DNA from: Meloidogyne chitwoodi
Lineage: Eukaryota > Nematoda > Chromadorea > Rhabditida > Meloidogynidae
Direction of reading: 5' to 3'
Assembly (NCBI GenBank): GCA_015183035.1
Contig: JACZZP010000011.1
Span: 1,240,001 to 1,304,000, forward strand
DNA length: 64,000 bases
Shown here one piece after another: positions 1 to 11,619 of this stretch. The translations under genes and the position numbers were made by a program. Every line of letters begins with the position of its first letter. The first letter of the stretch is position 1. The notes beneath the pieces are model-generated. The model worked only from the letters and a program-made list of their open reading frames with translations. It was not told the origin of the DNA and did no database searches.

Positions 1-95
1 ATTTATTCTTTTTTTAATTCTATTTATTTCTCTGAGAATGGAATAATAAAATTAAGAAATATTTTTATTTTTTTAATTAATTTTTTTATTAAAAG

Positions 96-1192
96 CTCAG
101 CTTTACGTTATCGTCGTTTACGTGGTCCTTTGCATTCTAGAGCACCTTTAAATGTTCGTCGACATGTTTATGTCCAACAACGTTTTGGCCCACTTCAATC
201 CCATTGTCTAATAACTAAAACTAAACAGAAAAAATTTGAAAAAATTAAAGAAAAGCAAATAATAATAAATATAATTATTGCTTTAAAAGGAAGAGCTGAA
301 GTATTTGAAAAATTTGGAAAAAATTTGTTAAATTTGGCTAATGGACGTGATGATATTAGACTTATTTTAGTTCTTTATAGGTTAGTTATAATTTTTGTTA
401 AATTAAATTATTTTCTTTTAGTTCTAATAATAATAATGAAAATATTCTAATTAATACAACAATTACTAAACTTTTAAATAAAATTCCTGTTCGTTTATTA
501 AAAATGCCTATTGGCACAGTTTTTAATAGAGGAGAGGCTCTCTCTGCTGGAATTTCTTTTTTACCTTCAAATTCATTATTATTGTTAGCAGATGTTGATA
601 TTTTAATTTATGAAGGAGCTTTAGATCGTATTAAATTAAATACAATTATGGGAAAACAAGTAAATATTTTAAAATAATTTTGTTATAATAAATAAATAAT
701 ATATTCTTAAAAAGTTTATTTATTATTTAAATTTTTATTAAATTTTTTTTTCAAGATTTATTTTCCAATAGTCTTCAGTGAATTTTCTCCAACAACATGG
801 AAATTAGATAATAAAAATTATTACTCACAACAACGAGGTTATTTTCGACATTTTGGTTTTGGTATTGTTTCTCTTTATCGAATGGATTTTGATTTAATTG
901 GTGGATTTAATCAAACAATTAAAGGATGGGGACTTGAAGATGTTGATTTTTTTGAAAGAGTATTAAATAGTGGAATTTTACCTTTTAGAGCTATTGATCC
1001 AGGTAAATAAAAGTGTTAAAATTTTTTAATAAAATTTTTTTAAAAGATTTAATTCATATTTTTCATTCAATTGATTGTAATAAAAATAACAAAAATCAAA
1101 AAAAGGCACAGAAAGATGCATGTGAAGGAACACATGCACAAGGAATTGCTTCTTTAGATTTTTTAGCTGAACAATTTGGGCCAAATTTATAA
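96..1192 (+). CDS. Chondroitin synthase-family glycosyltransferase, C-terminal part (5' end missing)
   Basis: The last four exons of a Golgi glycosyltransferase are visible: about 96-380, 422-659, 756-1002 and 1047-1192 (stop TAA). Phases agree across all three introns. The protein carries a metal-binding DVD motif (LLLLADVDILIY), then IYFPIVFSEFSP, then FRHFGFGIVSLYRMD and GWGLEDVDFFERV, and a histidine-rich HIFHSIDC segment. This order is that of the C-terminal GalNAc/GlcA transferase domain of chondroitin synthases and polymerizing factor (CHGN family; sqv-5 and mig-22 in C. elegans). These enzymes build the chondroitin backbone in the Golgi lumen. I cannot tell sqv-5-like from mig-22-like with this fragment. 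The first 95 bases look like intron. The exact first acceptor (95 or 100) is uncertain, and the stem, membrane anchor and N-terminal transferase half lie off the window. Confidence 0.82.
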
Positions 1193-2047
1193 AAAAAAAT
1201 AAAATTTAATGTTAATCATATTTTTTACTAATTATTTATAAATATCAATCTATTTTAAGTTAATTTTTTTATTCCCATATACCTATGTATTAATTTTTAA
1301 TTATTTGCCTTAATAATTATCCATTATTTCCTATATATTTTTTAAATTAATTCATTCCCAAAAAACATTTAAAAACATGGTTTTTAAATAAATTTGTTAT
1401 TCTATTTATAATTTTACTTATTTCTTTAAAGGAAAACTAAATCTTATAAAAGAGAAATAGAGAAAAATTTTACTTTTTTCTTATTAATTTTTATTTTTAA
1501 TGCTCAATTTTCATTTTGTATTTTATTCTTGTTTTTTGTTGTTGTTTTTAGTATTGATATAAAATAAATAGAGATATTATTTACTTGTTTTTTTATTCTA
1601 ATTTGAAATTTTACAAATAATTTTGAAAAGTTTATTCTTAAAAACTTTAATTTTCCAACTTTTGTTAGCCATATATACATACATATATTTATTATAAATT
1701 GGTTAAAGGCTGATATAAAAGCCTCATTTTTCTCTCTTACTATTATTATCTTCCTGTTTTCATTCTTTTTCTACTGTCTGTTCTGTATAGTAAGAAGTTA
1801 TTTTTAATTTTAAGGGTGCGTAATTCGGTTCCAAAATTAAGATTATGTTAGTACTGAGAATTATGTAAATAACTTTACTCTAGTTACCCAATAAAGTCAA
1901 CACAATTGATTATGTTGTGTTTCTTTTTATTTCAATTACAATTAGGTAGTTTCTTCATTTTAGGAAATTTATTATGTTTCCTATAAATTTGAAACAGTTT
2001 TTTTCCTTAATTTGAGAATTTCTTTAAATTTAGGTCTAAAATCTCTA
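1193..2047. other. Intergenic region / 5' region of the SLC6 gene
   Basis: No coding potential was seen. The stretch contains A/T-rich DNA, a TATAAA-like string near 1715 followed by a pyrimidine-rich tract, and a 7-bp inverted repeat (AACACAA...TTGTGTT) near 1900-1925. A pyrimidine-rich acceptor ending in AG at 2033, 14 bases before the ATG at 2048, could be a trans-splice or 5'UTR splice site for the transporter. None of this is proven. Confidence 0.35.
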
Positions 2048-5000
2048 ATGGCCGAAGAACGATCTCCCAGTTCGAAACAAAGTCATAAAAGCAGCAAAGA
2101 AGGAAAACAACAAAAAAAACAATCTTCTGATGATGCCAATTTGGAAATAGAAAAAGTGGACGCAGAACTTGGTAATAATTAGATATTTTTCTAAAATTCT
2201 AATCAAAATCATATTTAGATATACAAAAAGACGACATGGATTTGGATGATACTTTGCTTGATTCGACTTCTAGTGACCACAAAGTTTCCATATTAGGTGA
2301 AGAGTCTGTTCACAGAGGACAATGGGCTGGTATATCTTTAATAAAATGACAATCTTAAATATTTTTTATTTTTATGTCAATTTGACTTTTTGATGAGCAT
2401 GGTTGCGTACGCTGTTGGATTAGGTTATTAAAAAAAATTTATTTATTTAATTTTTAGGAAATGTTTGGCGTTTCCCTTATTTATGCTACAAGAATGGTGG
2501 AGGCTCTTTCCTTGTTGTTTATGCCATATTTTTTATTATTGGCGCAGTTCCAATTTTTGTCATGGAAGTGGCAGTTGGCCAGTATTTGCAAAGAGGTTTT
2601 AATTTTGTCATCGAAATACTTTGAAAAATTAATATCATATTTAGGTGCAATTGATATGTGGAAGATGTGTCCTATGTTCAAAGGTTAACTTTGTAATTGA
2701 TGTTTTGGTTACTTTTTTGGTCAATTCTGGAAAAAAGTAAAAATCTGAAAATTAGTTTTCTAGAATCTTTGAGAATGCTAATTACGAAATGGAATGTGAC
2801 ATTTTGTCTCTTTATTTATTGTTTGATAGACAAACTAAATTTTAGATTTTTTACAATTTTTTAAGTCTGGCCCAATTGTTTGACCAATCTCAAAAAAATT
2901 ATTCAAAAAAGATTCTATTATATATACAGGGGTTGGCATCGGCAATGTAGTTCTCTCATTCATGAGTAGGTTTAAAAGAAGCCTTTCTTAATGATAAAAA
3001 TTTAGTGGCCTCCTACTACTGTACAATCATTGCTTGGGCGGCATTCTACATGGTCAATTCCTTTTGGTCAACATTACCTTGTAGGCGTATTCTTAAGCTA
3101 TTAATCTTTCCTTTTGGATTTATAACTTAAAAATAATAATTTCAAATTCATGTAGAGTTAAACGAAATAATCATTTAAAATTAGCCTAGGGAATTTGTTA
3201 AAAATTTGCATTTTTTATTATAAATTAAGAGTCTGAAATATTAAACATAAAATCAAACTTACATTGCTGATGCCCTTTCTCCCTTTTTCAAAATTGTCAA
3301 ATTAAATATACCTATTTTGATTAAGCTCTGATTAGATTATTATTTCCAATAGTTGACCAAAAATATGTTTACTTAAAGATATTTTCAATCTATGTAACTC
3401 TTAAAATTAACATCACTTGTAGGAGTGGGAATCGGCAATGTTGTTCTCTCATTTATGTGTAAGTTTCCTTTTCAACTTTTTTGTCTATTTTTTATAAGTT
3501 TTCAGGTATTTCCTATTTTTGTATTATTGTTTCTTGGGCACTTTTCTATATGATTAGCTCTTTTAGCTCTACATTTCCTTGTAAACTTAAACTTTATTTA
3601 TAATTGAATCACTCTATTAGTCAATTTAGAAAAATTGGCTTATTTTTAGAGAATATTTTTGATTAACTTTTAAATAAGGAAATAGATGACATTTTATCTA
3701 ATGTTTCTTTTCTTCGGTTTTAATTTGTCTCTATTAATTTGCCAACTATTTATAAATTTCCAAGTTGACTATAGAGATGATGGATTGCAAATATTATATT
3801 TAAGGGGAAACGTGCAACAACTATTGGAATAATGAAAATTGTGTGGAAACTTCTTTTCAGGATACAATGAATAAAACAGCAAATTTTTCAAGTCGTCACG
3901 TCGAGTCAGCAGTTGAGCAGTACTGGGAGTAAGTTCTTTCTGTTGATTACTAGATTTTTTAGTGTTTTATAAATAATTTTTTTAGATACCGTGTTCTTAA
4001 GCAAACAACAACAATTGATGATTTTGGAGGTATTCAATGGGAATTGCTTGGATTGACCTTCCTTTCTTGGGTTATTGTTTATTTTGCTTTATGGAAGGGC
4101 ATAACTCAAGCGAGAAAGGTTTAATTTTATTATTTTAAATTTTATTTTGGTTATTATATAAAAATTAATATATTATTCTTTTTTAAGTTTGTCTATTTCT
4201 GTGCTATATTCCCTTATATTCTAATTATTGTATTACTTATAAGAGGATTAACACTTCCTGGTGCAATGACAGGAGTTTCATTTTATTTGACACCGAATAT
4301 CACAAAGTTAACTGAAATTACAGGTTTTATTAGGTTTTTTGATAAAAATTTTTTATTTTTTTTTAGTTTGGAAAGATGCTGGCACTCAAGTTTTTTATAG
4401 TTATGGTGTTGGTTTTGGAACACTTATTGCACTCGGATCCCATAATAAATTCTACCATAATTGCTATCGGTATGTTATTTAATTTTTGATTTTTTCTATT
4501 CTAAAGAGAATGTTAATGTTTTCTCATTTAGTGACGCAATTCTTGTTTGCTTTATCAATGGAACAACTTCTATTCTTGCTGGATTTGCTATTTTCTCAAT
4601 TCTTGGCTTCATGTCAGAAGTGACTGCTAAACCAATAGCAGAAATTGTTAAACCTGGTTATTTTAATGTTTATTTTTAAATTAATTTATATTCCAGGTGT
4701 TGGTCTTGCCTTTCTAGCTTATCCAGAAGTTGCTAGTAAATTACCGGGAAAACAGATATGGGCATTTCTTTTCTTTCTAATGATATCAATTCTTGGTCTT
4801 GATAGCCAGGTTATTTTTTCGTAATTTTAAATAATTTTATATATTTAGGTATGTATGCTCGAGGGTTTATTCACAGCATTAGAGGACTCGTTTCCCTTAC
4901 TTTTACGTAAATACAAAAAGGTTAGTAAATTTTTTTTGAAGTTTAAAATAAGAACATTTTTATTTTAGAGATTCCTTATGATAACTTGCCTTGTCTTTTT

Positions 5001-5692
5001 TATTATTGGAATTCCTATGGTTACTCATGCTGGTGCACATTGGCTTACTTTAGTAGATGCTTATGGTGCTTCTGGTATTGCTCTACTTTTTGTAGTTTTC
5101 TTTGAAGTTTTTGGCCTTGCTTGGGGATTTGGTGATGAACAAATTTTTCCTTCAAATAAATAAATGTTTTTGTCAGGTGCAAAACGAGTTCGTGCTGCCT
5201 TATTTGAGATGATTGGGTACTATCCATTATCCTGTTTCACCTTTCTTTGGAAATACACTGCTCCATTTAGTACATTGGTATTTTTTTGAGAAAAATGTTT
5301 TTTAATTTAGGTATATTCTAAACTAAATAACTTGATAAAAATCTTTTTTTTTTTGGTAGTCTATAATAATTATTTTCGTATAAATATTTATAATATTTTT
5401 ATAATTAATAATTTTTATATTTTTCAGATTCTTTTTGTTGTGTATCTTATTATGTATGAACCCTTACGATATCCAAATGGAAAAGAATACCCTTTCTGGG
5501 CTGAAGCTTTTGGTTTTGTTCTTTCTGGATGTTCTATGATTATTATCCCTGGCTATGCACTTTATTATGTTTTCAATACAAATGATAATATTGGCCCAAT
5601 ATCGGTAAAAATAATTCTTAATTGAATTTTTAAAACTTTTCTTTCAGAGATTTCGTCGTGGAATGTATCCGCCAAGTGAATTGGAGATTTGA
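2048..5692 (+). CDS. SLC6 sodium/chloride-dependent neurotransmitter transporter, GABA-type
   Basis: A plasma-membrane Na+/Cl- symporter. One isoform is 620 aa, encoded by exons 2048-2171, 2219-2329, 2376-2423, 2458-2595, 2645-2683, a two-exon cassette (2930-2965 plus 3006-3080, or 3423-3458 plus 3506-3580), 3805-3928, 3986-4118, 4188-4323, 4367-4469, 4532-4656, 4697-4809, 4849-4920, 4969-5131, 5177-5277, 5428-5604 and 5648-5692. The sum is divisible by three. TM1 reads [20 protein letters not shown]. Glycines at the GAT1 Gly63 and Gly65 positions indicate an amino-acid/GABA substrate rather than a biogenic amine. TM6 has [20 protein letters not shown] and TM8 has LDSQVCMLEG. The big extracellular loop holds two cysteines and N-glycosylation sites. 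Closest in pattern to GAT1/betaine/creatine transporters; snf-11-like is possible but unproven. The 60-residue N-terminus is polar. Intron 2 lacks an AG acceptor (see findings). Confidence 0.93.
2930..3580 (+). repeat. Tandem duplicated two-exon cassette encoding transmembrane helix 3
   Basis: Copy 1 is exons 2930-2965 (36 nt) and 3006-3080 (75 nt). Copy 2 is exons 3423-3458 (36 nt) and 3506-3580 (75 nt). Each pair begins and ends in phase 1 and encodes 37 residues. The first exons are nearly identical ([12 protein letters not shown]). The second exons read [16 protein letters not shown] and [16 protein letters not shown] across helix 3. Equal lengths, equal phases and canonical GT/AG sites on both copies point to mutually exclusive use. 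Using both would still be in frame but would duplicate a membrane helix. Confidence 0.88.
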
Positions 5693-6136
5693 ATAGAAAA
5701 GATTATTTTAATTAAGTAAAGATCTAGTGATAATATTATTGTATAAAATAGTCAAGATACCCCTTATTTCTCTAATATTATAATTATAAATTTGAATTGT
5801 ATATTAATAATATTTCTTTTTTTGTTATGCTAAATAAATATATAGGTAATCTATATATTTCATTTTTTATTTGTCGCAGTAATTTTTACTTCTCTCTTAT
5901 TATTTAAAATTTTAAGTAAATATTGTTTAAATATTATACAATATTAGAGTGCCTAAATATTTGTTTGACCAGTTGGAAAAAAATAAAAATACTAACGAGC
6001 TTTTAAAATAAAATTTACAAAAAATGACTCTCAACATTTCCAATTTTGTTTAAAAAAATAGTTGTAAATTCTAATAATTTTAAATTTATTAATAAAAATC
6101 ATTTCATTTTTTAAATAAAATTATTATTTTATTTCA
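5693..6136. other. Intergenic region between two convergent 3' ends
   Basis: A/T-rich 3' flanks of the transporter (+) and the neuropeptide gene (-). AATAAA-like strings are common. No gene or structured element seen. Confidence 0.4.
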
Positions 6137-6794
6137 TTAACGCCTCGAATTAATAAAATCATAATATGAAGACATTTGTTGTAAATCTTCAGGAATTGGT
6201 TTAATTACTGATCTAAATATATAATTATTAATAATTAAAATAAAAATTATTAAATTTATTTTTACCTTTTCTTTCCCCAAAGTCCTGTAGCTGTTTGCCA
6301 ATTTAAAGATGGCTGTAATCCAACTGAAGACCGTTTGCCCCAAAGAGCATTTAATTTATGCCATGAATTTTCTGGTCGTTTGAAAAGAAAAGCCTATTTT
6401 AGAAATAAATAAATATTTTTATTTTCTCTTTATTTACCTTTTGTGTTGGATTATTATTATCTAAAATTTCATTTGATTCAAAAGTTGACAATGAACGTTT
6501 TCCCCAAAGACCAACTCCATTACTCCATCTAATAATAATAATATAAATTTTATTTAAAAAAATATATTTAATTTAAAAAAACCTTCTAATTTCTTCAGCT
6601 TTATTATTATTTTCAGCTAAACAAATTGTAAAACAATTAATAATTTGTAAAAACATTAAGGGTAATAAAAGAAGTAATGAAACTTTTTTTAATAAAAAAT
6701 GTTGTTTTTTTTGTTGTTGATTTGTTGTTTTATTAATTAAAGTTTTTGTTGATTGATTTGGAATATTATTTTCAATAATTTTAGTTTTTGACAT
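6137..6794 (-). CDS. nlp-38: Neuropeptide precursor with W(X6)W-amide peptides (MIP/allatostatin-B type, nlp-38-like)
   Basis: A 168-aa prepropeptide. Exons (descending) are 6583-6794, 6438-6528, 6266-6393 and 6137-6212; the total is divisible by three. A hydrophobic segment (VSLLLLLPLMFLQIINCFTI) near residues 38-57 serves as secretion signal, preceded by an unusually long polar N-terminus. Three predicted peptides end in LWG followed by KR or KKR and fit the W-six-W amide pattern: RWSNGVGLW, PENSWHKLNALW and SSVGLQPSLNWQTATGLW. The Gly donates the C-terminal amide and dibasic sites release the peptides. C. elegans NLP-38 carries the same LWGKR-ending peptides and belongs to the myoinhibitory peptide family, which signals through sex-peptide-receptor-like GPCRs. 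A short C-terminal tail ends in ...INSRR. The start is the ATG at 6794; a second ATG downstream (near residue 47) falls inside the hydrophobic stretch and is less likely. Confidence 0.92.
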
Positions 6795-8593
6795 TATTTT
6801 AAAATATTTTTAAATTAATTACTAAATAAAAATTATATTAATTTTAAATTATTTGATAAAAAATATTTTTTTATATTTTAATTATTGCGTTTTTTATATT
6901 AAAAATAATATATAGGTTATTTAAAACTAAAAAATTAAATTAAATTAATAAAAATGTAATTTTTATTAATATATTAGAAAGGTTAAAAAAAGTATATTTA
7001 TTCAAGGAATTAAAAAATAATAATTTATTTATATATTTTAATGAAAAAAGTAAAAAGTTTCAGAAAAATAATAACCAAAATTATTGTAAAAAATTTAAAT
7101 TTTTTATAAATTTAATTAATATTTTTATTTTCTCAGAAATAGAAATAAAACAAAGAAAAATAATTTGACATAAATTAAATTAAAATAAAAAATAAAGGAA
7201 AATAATCTCTTCTTACAGAGATTTTTAATTTTTTTATAAATTTAAAAGTCCCTTAGGACATTATTTTGCCTTTTCTTGTTAATTTTAAATTTATGTAAAA
7301 ATGGATAAATTGGAGATTTTAAAGGATTTATAAATTAGTTTTTTTTAATTTAAAATAAATTAAATATTTTAAAAAATAAAAAATTATTTTAAAGGTTAAT
7401 TAGTAACTATTTATTATTTATTTATTATATAAATAGAAATAAAATGAACCGGATATTAAATATAAAAAATAATAATATTTAATTTAAAAAAGATTAAAAC
7501 AAATGGAAATTTAAAAATAAATAAATTTATACTTTTAAAATTAAAATTAAAATATTTAAAAGAAATTGTCACCAAAAATCTCTTTTACAAATTAAAATAA
7601 AGATTTTAATAAAAATTAAATTTATTTATTTATTTAATTTTTAATAATCTAATTTTAATTTTAAAAAATAAGGAAATGATATTTAATTGTATTTTAAGAG
7701 AAATTTAATAATAATAATTCTAATAATTTAATTATAATAATTCACATAAAATTTTAATTTTATATTAAAATATAAATAATAAAATTAAATTAAAAAAATA
7801 ATAAAGAGTATTCTTGTAATATTCGAACTTTTAGTAATTTAATATATTTATTAAAATTATTAAGAATAAAAATTATTTTTTTATTTATAAAAAAGCAAAA
7901 ATAATAAATTAAAAAAACATTTATTTTGATTTAAATAAAAAATATTATTATTAAAATATTTAATTTAAAAAAATATAAAATAATTTTATTTTTTTTCCTT
8001 ATCTCCTCACAAATATTTTTTATAAAAAATTAAATGTTACGTTTTTAGCTAATTTTAGTAAATAAATAACATAAAATAAAACCTTTTATTTTTTCATATC
8101 TAAATATTAAATAACCAAATTCCCATGAGAGCAAAGAATTTATTTTACAAGGTATATTTTTGTTTTTATTTAATAAAAAAATAATATATTTTTTTTTGCA
8201 AAAATTGTTTAAGAAAAATCCCTTTTAATATGAAGTTTAAATAAAAATATATGTAAACTCTGAAGTGAATTTAATTATTTTTTTATTCTTTTATTTTTTC
8301 AAAAACAAAAAAAATGTGAAAATAAGAGGATTCTCCTCATTTTTGAATACTTTAAAATAATGCTATAATGGGAAAATAAATAAATATATTTTTAAAGGTA
8401 CTTATATTTAATGTTTTTAACCTCTTCAAAATTTGTTAAGTCATAAAAGGTACTGAAGAAAAAGCTTTTCTTTTTTTATTTATTTTCTGCAACATTTCTT
8501 TGACTGTTCTAAACTTTTAAAGAAAAAAAAAGTTAAATAAAAACAAAATTATTAAAATAAGAATTAATATACTTAAAATTTAATTTAATAATT
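6795..8593. other. A/T-rich non-coding region upstream of the neuropeptide gene
   Basis: Nearly pure A/T with scattered short homopolymer and AATAAAT-like tracts. No open reading frame with family resemblance, RNA gene or terminal-repeat element was seen. It probably includes the promoter of the neuropeptide gene (minus strand) at its left end. Confidence 0.4.
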
Positions 8594-9296
8594 GTAGCGT
8601 GGTGAACTTGATCACCACTTACTCCTAACTCTCCCATATGATCACCAATTCCCACCAGCCCACTTAAGCTATCAATTCATCCACTTATCTCCTTAGGCCA
8701 TCTCTAACCATCCTTTCCCATCCGTTCCCAAGATACATTGCACTTCACCTTATTAATTCCCTTCCTGCAAACCATATGAAGGATCACCTTTCCCAGCAGT
8801 CCGCAACCGACTGAGAAAGCGTATACACTAATCAACCAAGTTCATCCTTAGACTTTCACCCCTCACTTCCCCATATATAATCCCAATCACAAGCAAGCTA
8901 AAAGACTTCCTAATGAACCACTCTTAAAGAACCATTCCTTAAGAGGCATTCTTTAAAGCCCATTCTGTGTCCCATTATGATTATTCTTAATTCCCCAATT
9001 CCTTGTCTTATTCGCCTCCACGTCCTGTCCGATGAGAACACCACCATGGCTAATGCCACGGTGAGATCCATGAAACACTCGTAGTCCCCAATCCCTTAAG
9101 ACCCAACTAAGACTCATTAATCCAACTTAACCAAGTAACAGTGAGGAGTTAGACAACACCTCCTCCAGATATACTCACTCCTACTGGCGCTCCCAATCAC
9201 TTAATTCCCCACACAATATAACGCCTCTGAAGACACCCGCTCGGTTACTAGACTCGTATAGGAGCTTTGAGTCTAATAGCCGGCAGGTCGTGTAAC
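8594..9296. mobile_element. GC-rich island, probable transposable-element remnant (class unresolved)
   Basis: About 700 bases of visibly higher G+C, rich in CCC/TCC runs, stand with sharp edges inside almost pure A/T DNA. The left edge starts TGTAGCGTGG and carries a perfect 7-bp hairpin (8599-8605 with 8612-8618, loop ACTTGA). The right edge has GACTC...GAGTC and ends GGTCGTGTAAC. The hexamer TTAATA occurs next to both edges and could be a target duplication, but chance is likely in such A/T-rich flanks. Both strands are broken by stops and no protein homology was recognised. A solo LTR, a Helitron-type remnant (terminal hairpin) or a SINE-like element are all possible. Confidence 0.45.
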
Positions 9297-11619
9297 TTAA
9301 TATTAATTAAAATATTTAATAAATAAATATATTAAGAATTTAAAAATAATATATTATGTACATAAGTAAATGTTTTTTATTTTTAGATATCTAAATAAAT
9401 AAATTCAACAATTTGCAATAATTTCAAAATAAAATTTTTCTCATTCTTGTTTAAATATTTTTTTATCCAAAAATAATTTTATTAAATTAATAGTTATAAA
9501 ATATTTAAATATTAATTTTAAAAATATTTTTTTTTAAGAAAAATATTTACCCATATTTTTTTTTCTAATTTTAAAAATAAATTAAATAAATACACACCTT
9601 TTTATTAATTCTATTTTTAGAAAGTTTTTTTCTTAAAATTGCAAAATATATTAATTTAATATTTAAAAAATAATTTAAATTAATTTATTTTTATTATATT
9701 ATAATAATATTAAAATAAGGGTTTGGCTAATAATAAAGAAACAAATCTTAAATTATTTAATATTAAAATTAATTATTAAAGATCAGAAATTTTAATTTTT
9801 GTATAAAGAAAATAAATATATTTATTAATTAATTAATTAAAGATTTTTTTAAAAATATTTTTATAAAATTTATAAAATTAAAAAGACCAAAAAATTATAT
9901 TAAAAGTAATAAATCTTTTAAAATTAAAAAATAAATAAATTTTTCTTATTTTTTTAATCAGACTTTGTTCTTCTAAAAAAGGAAGTATTATACATAAGTA
10001 AAATAAATATTTATTTATTTTCTTTCCCATGGGACAAATATTTTTTTACAAATTTAATTTGTTAAAAAGATTAATGAATATTGTACAATAAATACGTCAC
10101 TAACAAATAAAAAATTAAAATAAAATTAAAATTAAAAAAAAGATTTTTCTAAAAAAACTGATAAAAAAGAATTCTAAGAATGGAAACAAAATATTTAAAA
10201 AATAAGGAAAACGTTAATGTAAAAATACTTTAATTAGTGAAGCGCAAACTTACTCAATTTACTTATTGTTTTAGTATTATATTAAGCATTAATATTATAT
10301 TAGAATTGTTTATAAAAAATTATTTTTTTTAATAATAAAAATATTAAAAAAAGAAAATTTGGTAAAAGATTAATAATTATTATTTAAATGAGATTTGTTA
10401 GTGATGGACCTTTTAGATTTATTAATCTTTGAACTTAAAATATAATTTTAAATAAAAAGAAAATCAAAATTTAAAATTTTAATTAAAATATTCCTTTTAA
10501 ATATTCTTTTGTGGTTTTTTGTTTTTATATTTCTTAGATAAATTTAATTTATTCTTTATTTTACAATTTTTATTTTTTAGTATATATTTTTTAAAAACAA
10601 AATTTATGTCAATTTTATTTATTAAAAAATAATAATAAAAAATATATTATTGGGCATTATTAATTATTTAATATTCTCTAATAAAGTACTTAAATATTGC
10701 AACAACTAAAAATTAAAAAAAATATTATTGAGAATATATTAAATTATATGGATGTACTTTACTTATTTATATTTACTAATTTTATTTTTTAAATTACCGG
10801 AAATGTAGAAAAGATAACAAAAAGCACATGTACTTTATTAGCATAATCTGCCGGAAAATATATTCTCTTGAGAAAAAAGACAGTATATGTCTTTTTTTAA
10901 TAGTACTTAAATGACGTTAACAATTAATTAAAAAGTTATTGTTTTTATTTTTAATAATTAAATAAATAAAATATTTATATAAATCATTTTATTTATTTTA
11001 TTTATTTTATATTTCTGCTTATTAGTAAATAACATAAAATAATTCAAATATAAATATAATTATGAAATTATAATTGATAATTTTAGTTTTTTGAATATTT
11101 TTTCTGCTGACTGTTAAATCGAGATAAAAAATGTTAGAATTAAAATTATATAATAATTTTATAAAAAATAAATTTTCTAAAAGGTTAGCAAATCCGCTCA
11201 ATAATAATGTAAATGTAGCAATTGAGTGAAGTTTTGACGACGGACAATAAGGCCATCGATGACACTTTTAATTAAAAATTTAATCTAATCATAAAAATGA
11301 TTTAAAAAAATAAATATATTAATTAATTAATTAAATTGTATGTATTTATGTAAAAATATTGAATATTATTAAAAATTAAAAAAATATTTTTTAATCTTCT
11401 TCTATAGCACTTTTAATGTTATCATCAAACGAACTTTGACATATTTTAAAAAATTGGATCAAAAATTAAAATATAGACAATGTTCTTGGCAAAAATTTTA
11501 AATGAGGAAAAATTAAAAAATCAAACTTTTTCGAAGAAAAACAAAAAAAAACATAGAAAAATAAAAAATAATAAAGAAGATGAAGAACAATCACTTTTAA
11601 TGTTCATTGCTTACTCTCA
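9297..11619. other. A/T-rich non-coding region
   Basis: No gene seen. A 10-bp hairpin with a 5-base loop at 10873-10897 (AAAAAAGACA / TGTCTTTTTT) and a somewhat less A/T-rich patch at about 11180-11270 are the only local structures noticed. Confidence 0.4.

Noticed and set aside
130..450. 106-codon open frame treated as a gene on its own
   Set aside because: It begins inside an exon of the glycosyltransferase and runs through an intron; the spliced model explains it.
1895..1925. AACACAA...TTGTGTT inverted repeat as a regulatory operator
   Set aside because: Too short and A/T-rich to distinguish from chance.
10873..10897. 10-bp hairpin as a possible terminator or small RNA
   Set aside because: A/T-rich stem of this size is expected by chance in such DNA and no gene ends nearby.
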